Source of the DNA: Capronia americana
Taxonomy: Eukaryota > Ascomycota > Eurotiomycetes > Chaetothyriales > Herpotrichiellaceae
NCBI GenBank assembly: GCA_016110215.1
Contig: JADWQD010000007.1
Location: 744,001 to 808,000, forward strand
Direction: 5' to 3'
DNA length: 64,000 nucleotides
Made by a program: the position numbers and the translations under genes
The notes under the pieces: model-generated
The model's database searches: none
The model's input: the letters and a program-made list of their open reading frames with translations, nothing else
What the model was told of the DNA's origin: nothing
Part shown: positions 10,017 to 20,029 of the stretch, piece by piece
Numbering within the stretch: the stretch's first letter is position 1
How the letters are laid out: the number at the start of each line of letters is the position of its first letter

Positions 10017-11611
10017 ATCGTTACACGGTGATGACTGGCGGTGCGGATTGTCGAGGTTGTCTGGCCGTAGAGCTAGCGCCCAGCCTTCTTACGCTCGGTG
10101 ATACTGTAGGTTGAGATTGGACAAAAGACCGTCAAACCACACAGCTCTTCCGTTTCGTCCCTGTTCTGTGCTGTTCTGTGCTGTGCTGTGTGATGGTGTA
10201 CTGTCCTGTGTGGCTTCAATGTCAAATGATACAGGCAAGGAAGAATCTACAGTGTAGACGATATTTGAAGTCCATCATTCAGCGAGATCACGATGATGTG
10301 CTTGCGAATCAGTAATCCTTTCGACGAGAGCGGAACTTGCCTCACCCTCTAAGCTTCAACCTCGGTAGGGGGGCCAACGCCGGTCTGCCGCCCCCCGGGA
10401 TTTCGTGGAATAGTAAGCTGCCGTCCTTTACTCGTGCACCCCGTGGGCTGCGGCTCCCACGTTCTGTACGTACGTATGGGCCGCAGGTTTGGGCCCTGGA
10501 AGACCTCATCGACTGCACTGTCGCGTGGATCTCAGGGCGGTTGCAGATTGGTGAAACGTAAATCTCGACAGGTTGGTGACAAGTAGTTATGGAGAAGCAC
10601 CTAACGTCATGCCCTACTGGAGGTAAGGGGACCTATTCTGCTCACTTAGGCATTCGGAGCGCCCCTAACGTAGGCACTAGTATCTTCTACTGTAAAAGCG
10701 CCGCCCCGAACGCCGATAGGGAGCTCTAACCAGTATTCGTACTCTTGCAGCCTTCACATTTTACTGTACCAATCTGCACGCTGTGATTCAGTTACCAACT
10801 TACTGTGCGCATCATTCCTTACTGTAAACCACTATGGCAGTTCCTTGTCCTACTTTCGAATCTATGAGGTTTTTATGAGTACTGCATAACTAGCTATCTC
10901 GCTATGCACGTGCAGCGAGCTTGACCGTTCCAACATCAACGCGTCGTTAAGATACTCCACACTGTCCTCTCACTTCGCTCTCAGATGGACGTGAGACGCC
11001 CGTAGTGTGGCTGCCTCCCCGCCTTCCCCCGCGTTGAATGCCTGGCATCGATGTGGTGACCAGTTCAATGCGTGTAAGTAAGGGTCCCTTCCACCACTTT
11101 CACGTTTAGGTTTTACACGTCTCTTCCCCAGCATGTTTAAGGCACGCGGTTGCTCTACGGGCCCTTTTCGTTGAAGAGGATGGGATCTCAGAAATGGATC
11201 ACCCGGGCGACTCAATCTCACCATCGCATTTACCTCGCGTCCGGAGATCGTTCTCGGAAAGTTGTTCCGTCCTCGTTGCGGCTCGTTAGGTCTGAAGCCG
11301 CCACGAAAAGGCCGGGTGGGCGAGCTTGACCAGCTCATGCTTTCATCCGCGCATATAAATCTACGCAGGCGATGATGGATTTGGTTCGACCAAAGGAAGC
11401 TTCCAAGGAGTTCTGAACATTGGATACCTCTCCAGGGGGGCAAACGGAAGACATAGACATAAGACTAGGTGAAGAGGAAGTGGTCTAAGGCACACAGCTG
11501 TTCGGAGGTTATACACGAGAATCCTTCTTGAAGGTTGACCATGGCAGAGTCGCCATCTACCGCTCGGGGATGTCTATCAAGGTACGCAACAACTCCGCCA
11601 AGAGGCTCACA
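10017..11611. other. 1.6-kb gap inside the oxidative cluster, with one unassigned 157-codon frame
   Basis: Upstream of the SDR gene there is a short run of TGTGCTGT-like units (about 10160-10200). Further on, several TTACTGT words recur (about 10690-10830) without clear order. A minus-strand frame of 157 codons at 11443-10970 has no recognisable domain and is unusually rich in Arg, Pro and Gly. It has no visible intron or family match, so I do not call it a gene. No terminal repeats were found. Confidence 0.45.
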
Positions 11612-12772
11612 CTATAACTTGCTCATTGGTGGTTGTGGTTGACTTGTTCCGATCGAGCTTGAGAGGTTGAGCAAGATCTCCCCAGCCTCTCGTTCGATGC
11701 GTGCGAGGAGCTCTGCACATGTCGGAATATCATGGATCAAGCCCATTACTTGTCCGGCATACCACACCTGGATCAAACGTCAGCAACGGAAAGCTAGCTT
11801 GACACGCCAGTACAACTTACGCCGTGTTGGATATCGCCTCCCACAAGGACTTCCCTGCCTTTGGCTCCGCTCACTACGGGAGCCACCTCGGCGAACTCGC
11901 CTGTCTTGCTCGTCGCCTCGATTTCAATCGTCTTTGCTGTCATCTGGTTACTGTACATGCGGCTTGTGTTCTTCCACCGTCGGAGAATTAGAGTGGTCTG
12001 ATGCTCGTCGCCGTTGACAATGGCTTTCTTGACGTTCAGGTGTATGGGCGCCTCAACCGTGCACATGAAGCGAGTGCCCATGTTGATACCTGCAGCACCG
12101 AGACTGAGAGCTGCCATCAATCCATATCCGTCTGCGAAGCCGCCAGAGGCAATAAAGGGCGTGCTGCCAAGTTCTTGACGGGCCCTACTGTTCAGGATCA
12201 GGGACGCGATATCAGACTCGCCGACGTGACCAGCACATTCGAATCCGTCAATCGACAAGATATCGACTCCGAGCTTGATGGCTGCTTTGGCGTGCCTGAT
12301 GGTTGTGGCTTTGTGGATAACGATGATGCCGGCTTCTTTGAGTCTTTTGATCACCGGCCCGGGGCTATTGCCAGCCGTTTCCACAATCTTGACACCCTCC
12401 TCGATGATGGTTCGGGTAAAAGCGGGATAATCAGGGGGATTAAGGGCAGGGAGCAGGGTGAGGTTGACACCGAACGGGTTCTTCGTTAACGACCTTGTCT
12501 TCTTAATTTCTTGACGAAGGGCCTCTGGGTCTGGTTGCGTGAGGGCGTTGATGATTCCGAGTCCACCGGCATTACTGACGGCAGCCGCCAACTCGGCGTA
12601 TGCAACCCATTGGAGACCACCTTGGACACTAAGCTTCAGTCAGCGACGGTATCTTGCATCGGCGATCACAGTGTCATGGATAGAACACTGCAGTGGAGCC
12701 AGGAAGGCAGAGTGACACCTACACTGGGATCCTGATGCCCAGCTTGCGGGTGAGGGGCGTGTCGAAAGCCAT
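11612..12772 (-). CDS. Nitronate monooxygenase-type FMN oxidoreductase with PTS1, 337 aa
   Basis: A TIM-barrel flavoprotein of the 2-nitropropane dioxygenase / nitronate monooxygenase family (related to FabK enoyl reductases). The exons on the minus strand are 12772-12723, 12628-11821 and 11767-11612 (introns 94 and 53 nt). Splicing gives IPVVQGGLQWVAYAEL, then AVSNAGGLG. The FMN-binding barrel follows, with GFECAGHVGE carrying the probable catalytic histidine, FIASGGFADG, and GINMGTRFMCT. The protein ends in MSKL, a consensus PTS1. The family oxidises alkyl nitronates, but many fungal members have unknown substrates. It is divergent from the cytochrome b5-acyl-CoA dehydrogenase gene, sharing a 661-bp upstream region. 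Confidence 0.92.
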
Positions 12773-13433
12773 ATCCAGAAGCAGAAGCAGATGCAAATGC
12801 ACGAATGGGTAAGTGAGTGGTACGTTTGAACGAAGTACTATCTGTCGCAAAGGAACGAAAAGCACCTGCCGATACGTGCCTTCATATTGAGGATGTTTAC
12901 GCGAATCGGTCCAAGTAATCAACACGTCCAGGTTCAACGAATCGATCAGTCTTTTCAGCAGGAGACCCGAGGTACAAAGCACTCAGCCTGCTGTAAATCC
13001 CGAGACCTGTCCGTGGGGACAAAAGTAGAGACACGGCCGTACTTTGCGCCCGTAACGCCGTCATCGACGCCATTATTAACCACGACCACCGCGTTATCCT
13101 AAACTCAAGGTGTCGGGCGAGAACCCCAAGAAATTGGGCGGCGCCTCCCCAGTACTCCGCCTCAAACGTAGCCTATGGCACGGAGCACTACATACTTGAA
13201 GTAGCTACAGGAGGTAGCTGCGACCAGATTAATAAAGGGAGGGCTGGGACAGGTTGAGCATGAAGTTCGTCCCCACAGATCAGTAATAAACAAATCCGGA
13301 GTTCCAGAACAGCCGAGGTGAGCTACCTATGTAAGCGCAATCTGGACCTCCCCTGCCAGAGCCATGGATCACAAGAGTCTTCAAGAAGTCGTGCAGCCTT
13401 GTCGACACGCCAGTGAAGCAGTTGACCGCAATC
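12773..13433. promoter_or_regulatory. Shared divergent upstream region of the flavoprotein and acyl-CoA dehydrogenase genes
   Basis: These 661 bp lie between two divergent start codons and must hold both promoters. A minus-strand frame runs into it from the flavoprotein first exon, but it contains no family sequence beyond the chosen ATG at 12772. No operator was recognised. Confidence 0.45.
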
Positions 13434-15186
13434 ATGAGCCGAGAAATTGCCAAAGAAGAGGTCTCCAGGAACAACAATGCCGACAGTCTATGGTGTATCA
13501 TCGACAACAAGGTGTATGACTTGACAGACTTCGCTGATGCTCACCCTGGTGGTTCGACCGTACTGTATCAAGTCGCCGGGCAAGATGCGACAGCAGACTT
13601 TTTCAACCTCCACAGATTGGAAGTTCTGCAGAGATACGAAAAGTCGCTATGCATCGGTACGGTGAAAGGCGAGAAGCCGCAGATCATATACCCGAAGCCC
13701 GGGGATTTGAGCCTTGTGCCATATGGCGAGCCGACGTGGCTGGCGCCCCAGTTCAAGAGTCCATACTACAAGGAGAGTCATCGACGGTTGCAGCGAGCGA
13801 TGAGAGTCTGGGTGGAGACAACTTTGATGCCCGAAGCTCAGGAGAAGGAACTGAGCGGCAAGTACATTAGCGACGAGATGATCCAGGAGATGGGGTATGT
13901 GTGCATTTGTCGGCTACCGAAAGCCATATCTCCGCCCCCTCTGACAGCTTTTGTAGGCGACTTGGGATTAACGCGATGCGCATGGGACCCGGCGCACATT
14001 TGAAAGGCCTCACGCTGATGAACGGGGCCGTCCAACCTGAAGAGTTCGACTACTTCCACGAGATGATCATCACCCAGGAGATGTGTCGGACGGGTACGCG
14101 ATCCTTCAACGACGGCAATCTGGGTGGGATGCTCATCAGCTTACCGGCGGTGCTGTACCACGCGAAGCCTAACGTGCGGCAGAGAGTTGCGGAAGAATGC
14201 TTATCGGGTAAGAAGAAGATCTGCCTGGCCATCTCGGAAGCATTCGCTGGCTCGGACGTGGCGGGGATGAAGACCACGGCGGTGAAGAGCGCAGATGGCA
14301 GCCATTATATTGTCAACGGTTGGTGAAGCGTCCTGTCCGCGAAGAAGATGTCCGCTAATCCGTGCAATGCCAGGGACCAAGAAATGGATCACCAACGGCA
14401 ACTTCTGCGACTATTTCGTCACGGGCGTCAAAACCAAGGGTGGCTTCTCCATGCTGCTGATCGAGCGACAGGAAGGGCTCGAGACGACCCAAATCAAGAC
14501 CAGCTATTCGACGACGGCCGGCACCGCGTTCATCAAGTTCGACAACGTTAAAGTCCCCGTCGAGAACCTCCTGGGCGTCGAGGACCAAGGCTTTAAAGTC
14601 ATCATGACGAACTTCAACCATGAGCGCTGGATGATCACGACCTTCAGTGTCCGGTCGAGTCGTATGGTCGTGGAAGAGTGCCTCAAGTGGGCCAACCAAA
14701 GGAGAGTATTTGGGAAGAAACTGATCGAGGAGCCGGTTATTAGGCAAAAGTACGACACCTACCTATACCATATACATACCTACCCCCGTTCCCTCCCCCG
14801 CCTCGGGGGCTGTGAGTCAAGATCGCTAACCCTTTACTTATCCTTACAGGCTCGCCAAGATGATCGCCCACGCCGAGGCCATCCAGAACTACCTCGAGAA
14901 CATCACGTTCCAGATGTGCAACATGACCCCCGCGGAGCAGAACAAGCACCTCGCCGGCCCGATCGGGCTGTTCAAGATGTTTGCCACGCGCGCGGCGCAC
15001 GAGATTGCCGACGACGCGGTCAACGTCTTTGGCGGCCGCGGGATCACCGCGACGGGCATGGGCAAGAACATCGAGATGTTCCACCGCACGTACAAGTTCG
15101 ACGCCATCCTCGGGGGCACGGAGGAGATTCTGGCCGACCTGGGTGTGAGGCAGGCCATGAAGTTCATGCCAAAGGCCATGTTATGA
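13434..15186 (+). CDS. Cytochrome b5 - acyl-CoA dehydrogenase fusion protein, 511 aa
   Basis: A flavin-dependent acyl-CoA dehydrogenase with its own heme domain. The exons are 13434-13894, 13957-14318, 14374-14749 and 14850-15186 (introns 62, 55 and 100 nt). Residues about 1-75 are a cytochrome b5 fold with heme ligands H37 (HPGG) and H60 (NLH). The rest is an acyl-CoA dehydrogenase: MGPGAHL, the FAD-binding block AISEAFAGSDVAGM, KKWITNG, NFNHERW, the arginine-rich RVFGKKL, and the C-terminal GGRGITATGMGKNIEM plus GGTEEIL. Such b5 fusions are known in fungi; the heme domain probably takes electrons from FAD in place of soluble ETF. The C-terminus (KAML) is not a canonical PTS1. A start at 13413 would add seven residues. 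Confidence 0.93.
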
Positions 15187-15791
15187 TCAATAGACGCTGG
15201 TATGGGATTGTCGACTTGAATATAAAGGGGAAAACTAAAGTTGGCAGGAGAGCGAGCAAGCGTGGAGGCGGCGTGGGCTGTACGCGGAATGCTCGTAGGG
15301 TGTCGTTACCCCCTATCACGCCCTAACTACTTATCGCAATCGCAGTGTGGTGGCCAAAATTCTACGAGACATGCGGTTGACTCATACGTCAGCACTCGAA
15401 AGCATACAACGAGAGCGACAGTAACAATAGCTTCTAAAGGAGAGGGTGAAGGACGGTGAGGAACAAGTTGCGATTTGCCGCCCTCGCGGAGCTGTGCTCT
15501 GTACATTGCACTCTATTACTCTGCGTATGTACTAGTATGTCCTATGTCCTATGTGCTATGTTCTATGTACTGTCCTGGACATGATTTCAAAGACCTTTTG
15601 TGTGTGTTGCACTGTACATCGATGCTTTGGTCTCAGCATCGCCATCCGTCACCGTCTTTCCTGTAGACATTGTCCTAGGGAGATCTACCTCGTCGACAAA
15701 CACCTTCTTGGTAAAGTATCCATCAACACCGAGCACGCAGGTGATGCTGTCTCGTAATCTCATCATGATCTTTCGACATGTGCTGCGGCTG
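15187..15791. other. Intergenic region with a CTATGT-rich tract
   Basis: No gene is recognised. At about 15525-15575 the word CTATGT recurs several times with small changes (a degenerate microsatellite). This stretch contains the 3' flanks of two convergent genes. Confidence 0.5.
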
Positions 15792-16400
15792 CTAGAAGCG
15801 CACAATATGTGGGAATGGTCTAGCCAGGCTGAAGAGAGGGCTATCACAACTGCGAGAAGATTCGGTGTCGCACGCATCCAGGGCCTTAGTGGCCAGGGCC
15901 TTCTTCTCTGCCTTCTTCTCTACCTTCTTCTCCAGATGGGTCTCGGAGGTCGCAATCCGGACGATCTTGAGCTCGTGTCTCGGCCTCCACATCTTATGGC
16001 AGTTGCAAGGCTTGTTGCGCTCAAGCAGGACCAGGTGAGTCTCGTCGTTGTCTTCCGCCGAAGTGGCGTCCGTTGCGTCCATCTCGTAGACGCTTTTAAT
16101 GTCCCACGAGCGGAGTCGGTGATCGCGCATGTAGGTCTGCGTGTCGCGCATGAGCTCGGCGGAGCAGTTCTGAGGAGCGCTGAGGGTCTCCGGAATGTGC
16201 GTAAAGGTCTTCATACCGTTGAGAGGGTAGATGGTGCTGAAGACCTTGTAGGTCTTCTTGTTGCTTTCTCCGTGAGACCACTGCAGGGCCAGAATCATCT
16301 GCTCGAGTGTGATTGTCTTGGTGCATGGTTCGCGCTGGGACGAACTGTCTGCAAGGTCTGGCGGGGTGAGGCCGACCAACATTCGGAAAGAGCAAGGCAT
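15792..16400 (-). CDS. Hypothetical protein, 202 aa
   Basis: A single open frame on the minus strand. I chose the ATG at 16400 because the frame upstream runs through a (CCACAACCACAA)-like simple repeat that is better explained as leader DNA. A TATA box (TATAAATA on the minus strand) also sits at 16587-16580, about 180 bp upstream. No domain is recognised. The protein has a cysteine pair (CNCH), an acidic stretch (DATDATSAEDNDE) and a lysine-rich coiled segment (KKVEKKAEKKALATK) toward the C-terminus. There is no signal peptide or membrane segment. It is likely real, given the clean promoter and 203-codon frame, but function is unknown. Confidence 0.55.
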   Translation of the reverse strand: MPCSFRMLVGLTPPDLADSSSQREPCTKTITLEQMILALQWSHGESNKKTYKVFSTIYPLNGMKTFTHIPETLSAPQNCSAELMRDTQTYMRDHRLRSWDIKSVYEMDATDATSAEDNDETHLVLLERNKPCNCHKMWRPRHELKIVRIATSETHLEKKVEKKAEKKALATKALDACDTESSRSCDSPLFSLARPFPHIVRF

Positions 16401-16424
16401 AGTGGCTGATATGTTGTTGTGGTT

Positions 16425-16520
16425 GTGTCTTGTAGTTGTGGTTGTGGTTGTGTCTGTGCTCGTGCTTGTGCCCGACTCTGTGTCTGTGCCTGAGCTGTGT
16501 CTGTGGTTGTGCTGGTGTCT
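16425..16520. repeat. TGTGGTTGTG-type simple-sequence tract
   Basis: A purine/pyrimidine-skewed run of TGTGGT and CTGTGT units occupies about 95 bp between the TATA box and the start codon of the minus-strand hypothetical gene. In the mRNA it would read as CA-rich leader. Such CA-rich leaders are common in strongly expressed fungal genes; that role here is inference. Confidence 0.7.
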
Positions 16521-16579
16521 GTGTGAAGACTGTGGATGGGAAGTCGGATGCAGACCACAATCGACGGGGAGGACGGCTG

Positions 16580-16587
16580 TATTTATA
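16580..16587 (-). promoter_or_regulatory. TATA box of the hypothetical gene at 15792-16400
   Basis: TATAAATA on the minus strand, about 180 bp before the start codon, followed by a CA-rich leader. It is one of the few textbook TATA boxes visible in the window. Confidence 0.5.
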
Positions 16588-18321
16588 GGCCTGAGGAAGA
16601 GGACCTGTACTGCGCAACCATGGGCCTGGGGACCGCCCATCTGCTCGAAGACACTGGACAGGAGGACCTGTAGGTCAATGCGCCAGAACCAGAGATATCG
16701 TTCGCCCTTCCACGCCGACCAACCTCGAAACTGACTCATCCTCCCTCACAATGACATTGGCTTCCGCCTGCTCAGGTCCTCAATCGTCGAAAGTACAGCT
16801 TGGGTCTCTACCAAGATCTGCATTCTGGAGTGTTGGGTGTCCTCGGGGTGGAGTGGTTCGGGGGGAAACTTCCGAGCTGCCTGAGATTGAAGACTTGGTA
16901 CAACGCCCGTGCGGCAGGTCCTCTTCGCAAACGTGAGAGGAAGACCAAGGGCTACGACTCCCAGTCTCTGGACGTCTTGGATTCGGCGTTACAGAACAGG
17001 CAAGGTTGTCCGAGTTGCCATGCGGACTCGGCCACTCTGAAGACCTGGATGTATGTCGTCTGGTTTTCTTGGTAGCGCCAGGGAAAACCTTGTCCTGCGT
17101 AGCTTGGTATTGAGGCTCGGTCTCGTAAAGGACGACGCAGCACATGATGGTTATCCGGAGGGGCTCATCTATCGTCTGTACGAGTTATGACTTTGCCGCT
17201 TTCGGCGACTTCGTTGTGGTTTTCAATGATACAAGATTAATGTAGATGTCAAAACAAGAGGTCAGATCCAGTCCACAGACTCACCAAAATTGGGCTCTTG
17301 AATTTCTGCTCCTCACGGTCATCTGGGTCATTTCGCTGTACTCTTCCTTAGCCCATGTCGGTAGCAGTCGTGTTGGTGTTCCCTGGGGAGGTGATGGGCA
17401 CGGCTGTACGGTTCTAGGTTGGATGGGCGTGAGCTGTGGCAGTGCCCAGGCAAATCCACAATCACTCCATCCCAAACCATCATCTTCAAGCTTCAACGAC
17501 GGCTGAGGCTGTCGCAATGAAGACGGCACTCCCTACGGGACGTTTCACCGCGCCTGGATGGCATCAATTCCACCAGCCAGATCACCTTACCTTCAGCCAA
17601 CATTAGATCCGGATGCTGAACAATTGGATGAGCAGAGAGAAAGCATTCAGTGACCATCTTGATTAATTCACGTTTGCATCCCAGACTCCTCAGATCTCAC
17701 CCGATTTGGCGTGCGTTTGCAATTGCCCCTCAAGGTCCTTGGAAGATATGACCGACCTGGATCTCGAAATACAGGCTCTCTTCAGAGTAGAGCATCGAGG
17801 ACGAGTTCATCTAAGGGATCGATTACCAGATCTATTGCTCTTAGAAAATCTGCTCCATTGCAGCTGAATCTGGCCTTGATCCACGCGGTGGGCGCTCGAC
17901 TTGGCTGTATTTGGAACGTTATATTGACAAGGTCAGAAGTAATGCTGACGTTTGGATGTGCAAGACGCGAGACGCGAAATAAATCCATCAGTGGTGCGCT
18001 ACGCCCGAGCCTCGGCCTGGTAGGGGTGGCTCTTCGGTCTAGCGGCGCCTACTAACCAAGATAAGGCCTAATTGATCAGGTGGACCCGCCTATTCGATGT
18101 TCCTGCGTCACGCGAGATGTTGAGGTGGGCATCTGGACCAACATTTTGTGACGAGCCCACCATTCACCAGAAATTCAAACGCAGGACGAAGTTGCTTTTG
18201 AACCCTGGAACGTCACGAGAAGCACTGGATGCTGTTGCCTTCTCGTGCAAGTCTGCTTCTTCGGTTCTCTAGACTTTCTGTTCCTGTTCATCGTTTCTCC
18301 AGACCAACACCAATCGTCACC
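16588..18321. other. 1.7-kb intergenic region upstream of the glycerol-3-phosphate dehydrogenase gene
   Basis: Only short frames (under about 125 codons) on both strands, with no domain or splice logic. It must contain the promoters of two divergent genes (the minus-strand hypothetical gene and GPD1). Nothing else was recognised. Confidence 0.5.
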
Positions 18322-19660
18322 ATGGATACACTTCGAGCAAAAATGTCCGCCCTGACACCGTATCAGAAGAAACACAAGGTCACCGTGATCGGTTCCGGAA
18401 ACTGGTAAGCGGGATTTGGTGCTACAAAGCTGCTTGACTGACTCAACCAGGGGATCAACTATTGCCAAAGTGGTTGCTGAAAGCACCCTTGACCACCCGG
18501 AACTTTTCGAGCGCGATGTGCAGATGTGGGTTTATGAGGAGGAAGTTGAACTAGACTCCAAGTCGAAGCACTACAACCAGTCTCTAGAGCTCGGCAAAGG
18601 AAAGCACAAGCTCACCCAACTCATCAACACCTTCCATGAGAACGTCAAATACCTCCCCGGCATTCCTCTGCCTCACAACGTCATCGCGAACCCGGACCTC
18701 ATTGACGCGGTCAAAAACTCGTCGATCCTCATCTTCAATCTCCCCCACCAGTTCATCCTGAACTTATGCAAACAAATGCGAGGTCACATCCTACCCTTCG
18801 CCCGGGGCATCTCATGTATTAAGGGTGTCAATGTCCACGAGTCCTCCATCAGCCTGTTTTCCGAGACGATTGGCGAAGAGCTGGGAATATACTGCGGTGC
18901 CCTGTCTGGTGCAAACATTGCCAGCGAAGTGGCTCTGGAGAAATTCTCGGAAACTACGGTTGCATATGACCCTCCACGCATGGACTCACGAGCTCCGACG
19001 CCAGCGACTTCTCAGGGACCTAGTCCGTCCTCGAGTCATGTCGACCTGACCAAATTAGAACACAAGGATGTCTCGGGAAAGCCTTCGAAGGTCAAACTGA
19101 AGCCTCTTCCGGCAGAGTACCACGCAATTGACCATGACACGTGGAAGAAACTATTCCACCGACGATACTTCCACGTCAGAGTGGTCTCAGATGTCGCCGG
19201 TGTGTCGCTTGGAGGTGCTCTAAAGAACGTCGTGGCTGTTGCGGCCGGCTGGGTCGATGGCTTAGGCTGGGGTGACAATGCCAAGGCTGCTGTCATGCGA
19301 GTTGGGCTGCTTGAGATGAGAGAGTTCGGAAACAGATTCTTTCCCCATACCGTTCAGCCGGACACATTTACTGTCGAGTCGGCTGGTGTGGCCGACTTGA
19401 TCACTTCTTGTTCCGGTGGTCGAAACTTCCGATGCGCCAGGATGAGTATTCGAGAGGGCAAATCGATCGAGGAGATTGAAGAAAGAGAGCTGAACGGGCA
19501 AAAACTCCAAGGCGCAATGACTGCGGGCGAAGTCAACAAATTTCTGAAATACAAGGGCTTGGAGAAGGACTTCCCTCTGCTCACAGCGGTATACAACGTC
19601 CTGCAGGGCAAGGAGAAGGCCGAGAATCTGCCCGACCTCATCGAGCCAGAAGACGAGTAA
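18322..19660 (+). CDS. GPD1: NAD+-dependent glycerol-3-phosphate dehydrogenase, 430 aa
   Basis: It reduces dihydroxyacetone phosphate to glycerol 3-phosphate in the cytosol (and peroxisome in yeast), the committed step of glycerol synthesis and a redox sink. The exons are 18322-18404 and 18451-19660; the 46-nt intron splits the tryptophan codon of the dinucleotide-binding loop GSGNWGS. Further landmarks are NLPHQF, the substrate-site block [29 protein letters not shown] with the catalytic lysine, and [14 protein letters not shown]. The protein is somewhat longer than yeast Gpd1. A Ser/Pro-rich insert of about 45 residues (around [18 protein letters not shown]) separates the N-terminal NAD domain from the rest. 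Assignment is firm. Confidence 0.96.
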
Positions 19661-20029
19661 GTTGGCCACGGTTTGTTTGTGCATACACATTTTCTCGACC
19701 ATTAGGCATTTTGTTTTGCCGAGGCCGGATCGCCGGATAACACGCGGCGCTTGATACCCAATGACGATGCATGATGGGATGAATACAGGACCTAGTCATA
19801 CAGTGATGAGAGAGTGAAAGAATCCAGAATCAAAACCAGATCCAGGCGCCGTTTCCAGGGCTTGGCATAGATCAACGAATTCTTCAAAGCGTGTTTTCCA
19901 GCCTGACTCGTTCCAATTGCTCCTGTCTTGACACGGAGGGACAATGCTGTAGATCTCCCTCTCCAACAGGTTCGTGCCCTCGCCCTAGAAATCAGGAAGA
20001 GTTCACAAGTTGAACCAAACGCTGGCAAG
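19661..20029. other. Intergenic region between GPD1 and the Uba4 gene
   Basis: The frame of the following gene is open upstream to about 19928 but without an ATG before 20030. I see no other feature. Confidence 0.5.

Noticed and set aside
9177..10031. Plus-strand frame of 284 codons opposite the SDR gene
   Set aside because: It is the antisense shadow of a G+C-rich gene; its product is low-complexity Arg/Val/Ala without a domain, while the minus strand codes a complete SDR.
16401..16739. Extension of the 202-residue hypothetical protein by 113 codons upstream
   Set aside because: The extension translates a simple repeat (Thr/His/Asn runs) and crosses the TATA box, so it is better read as promoter and leader.
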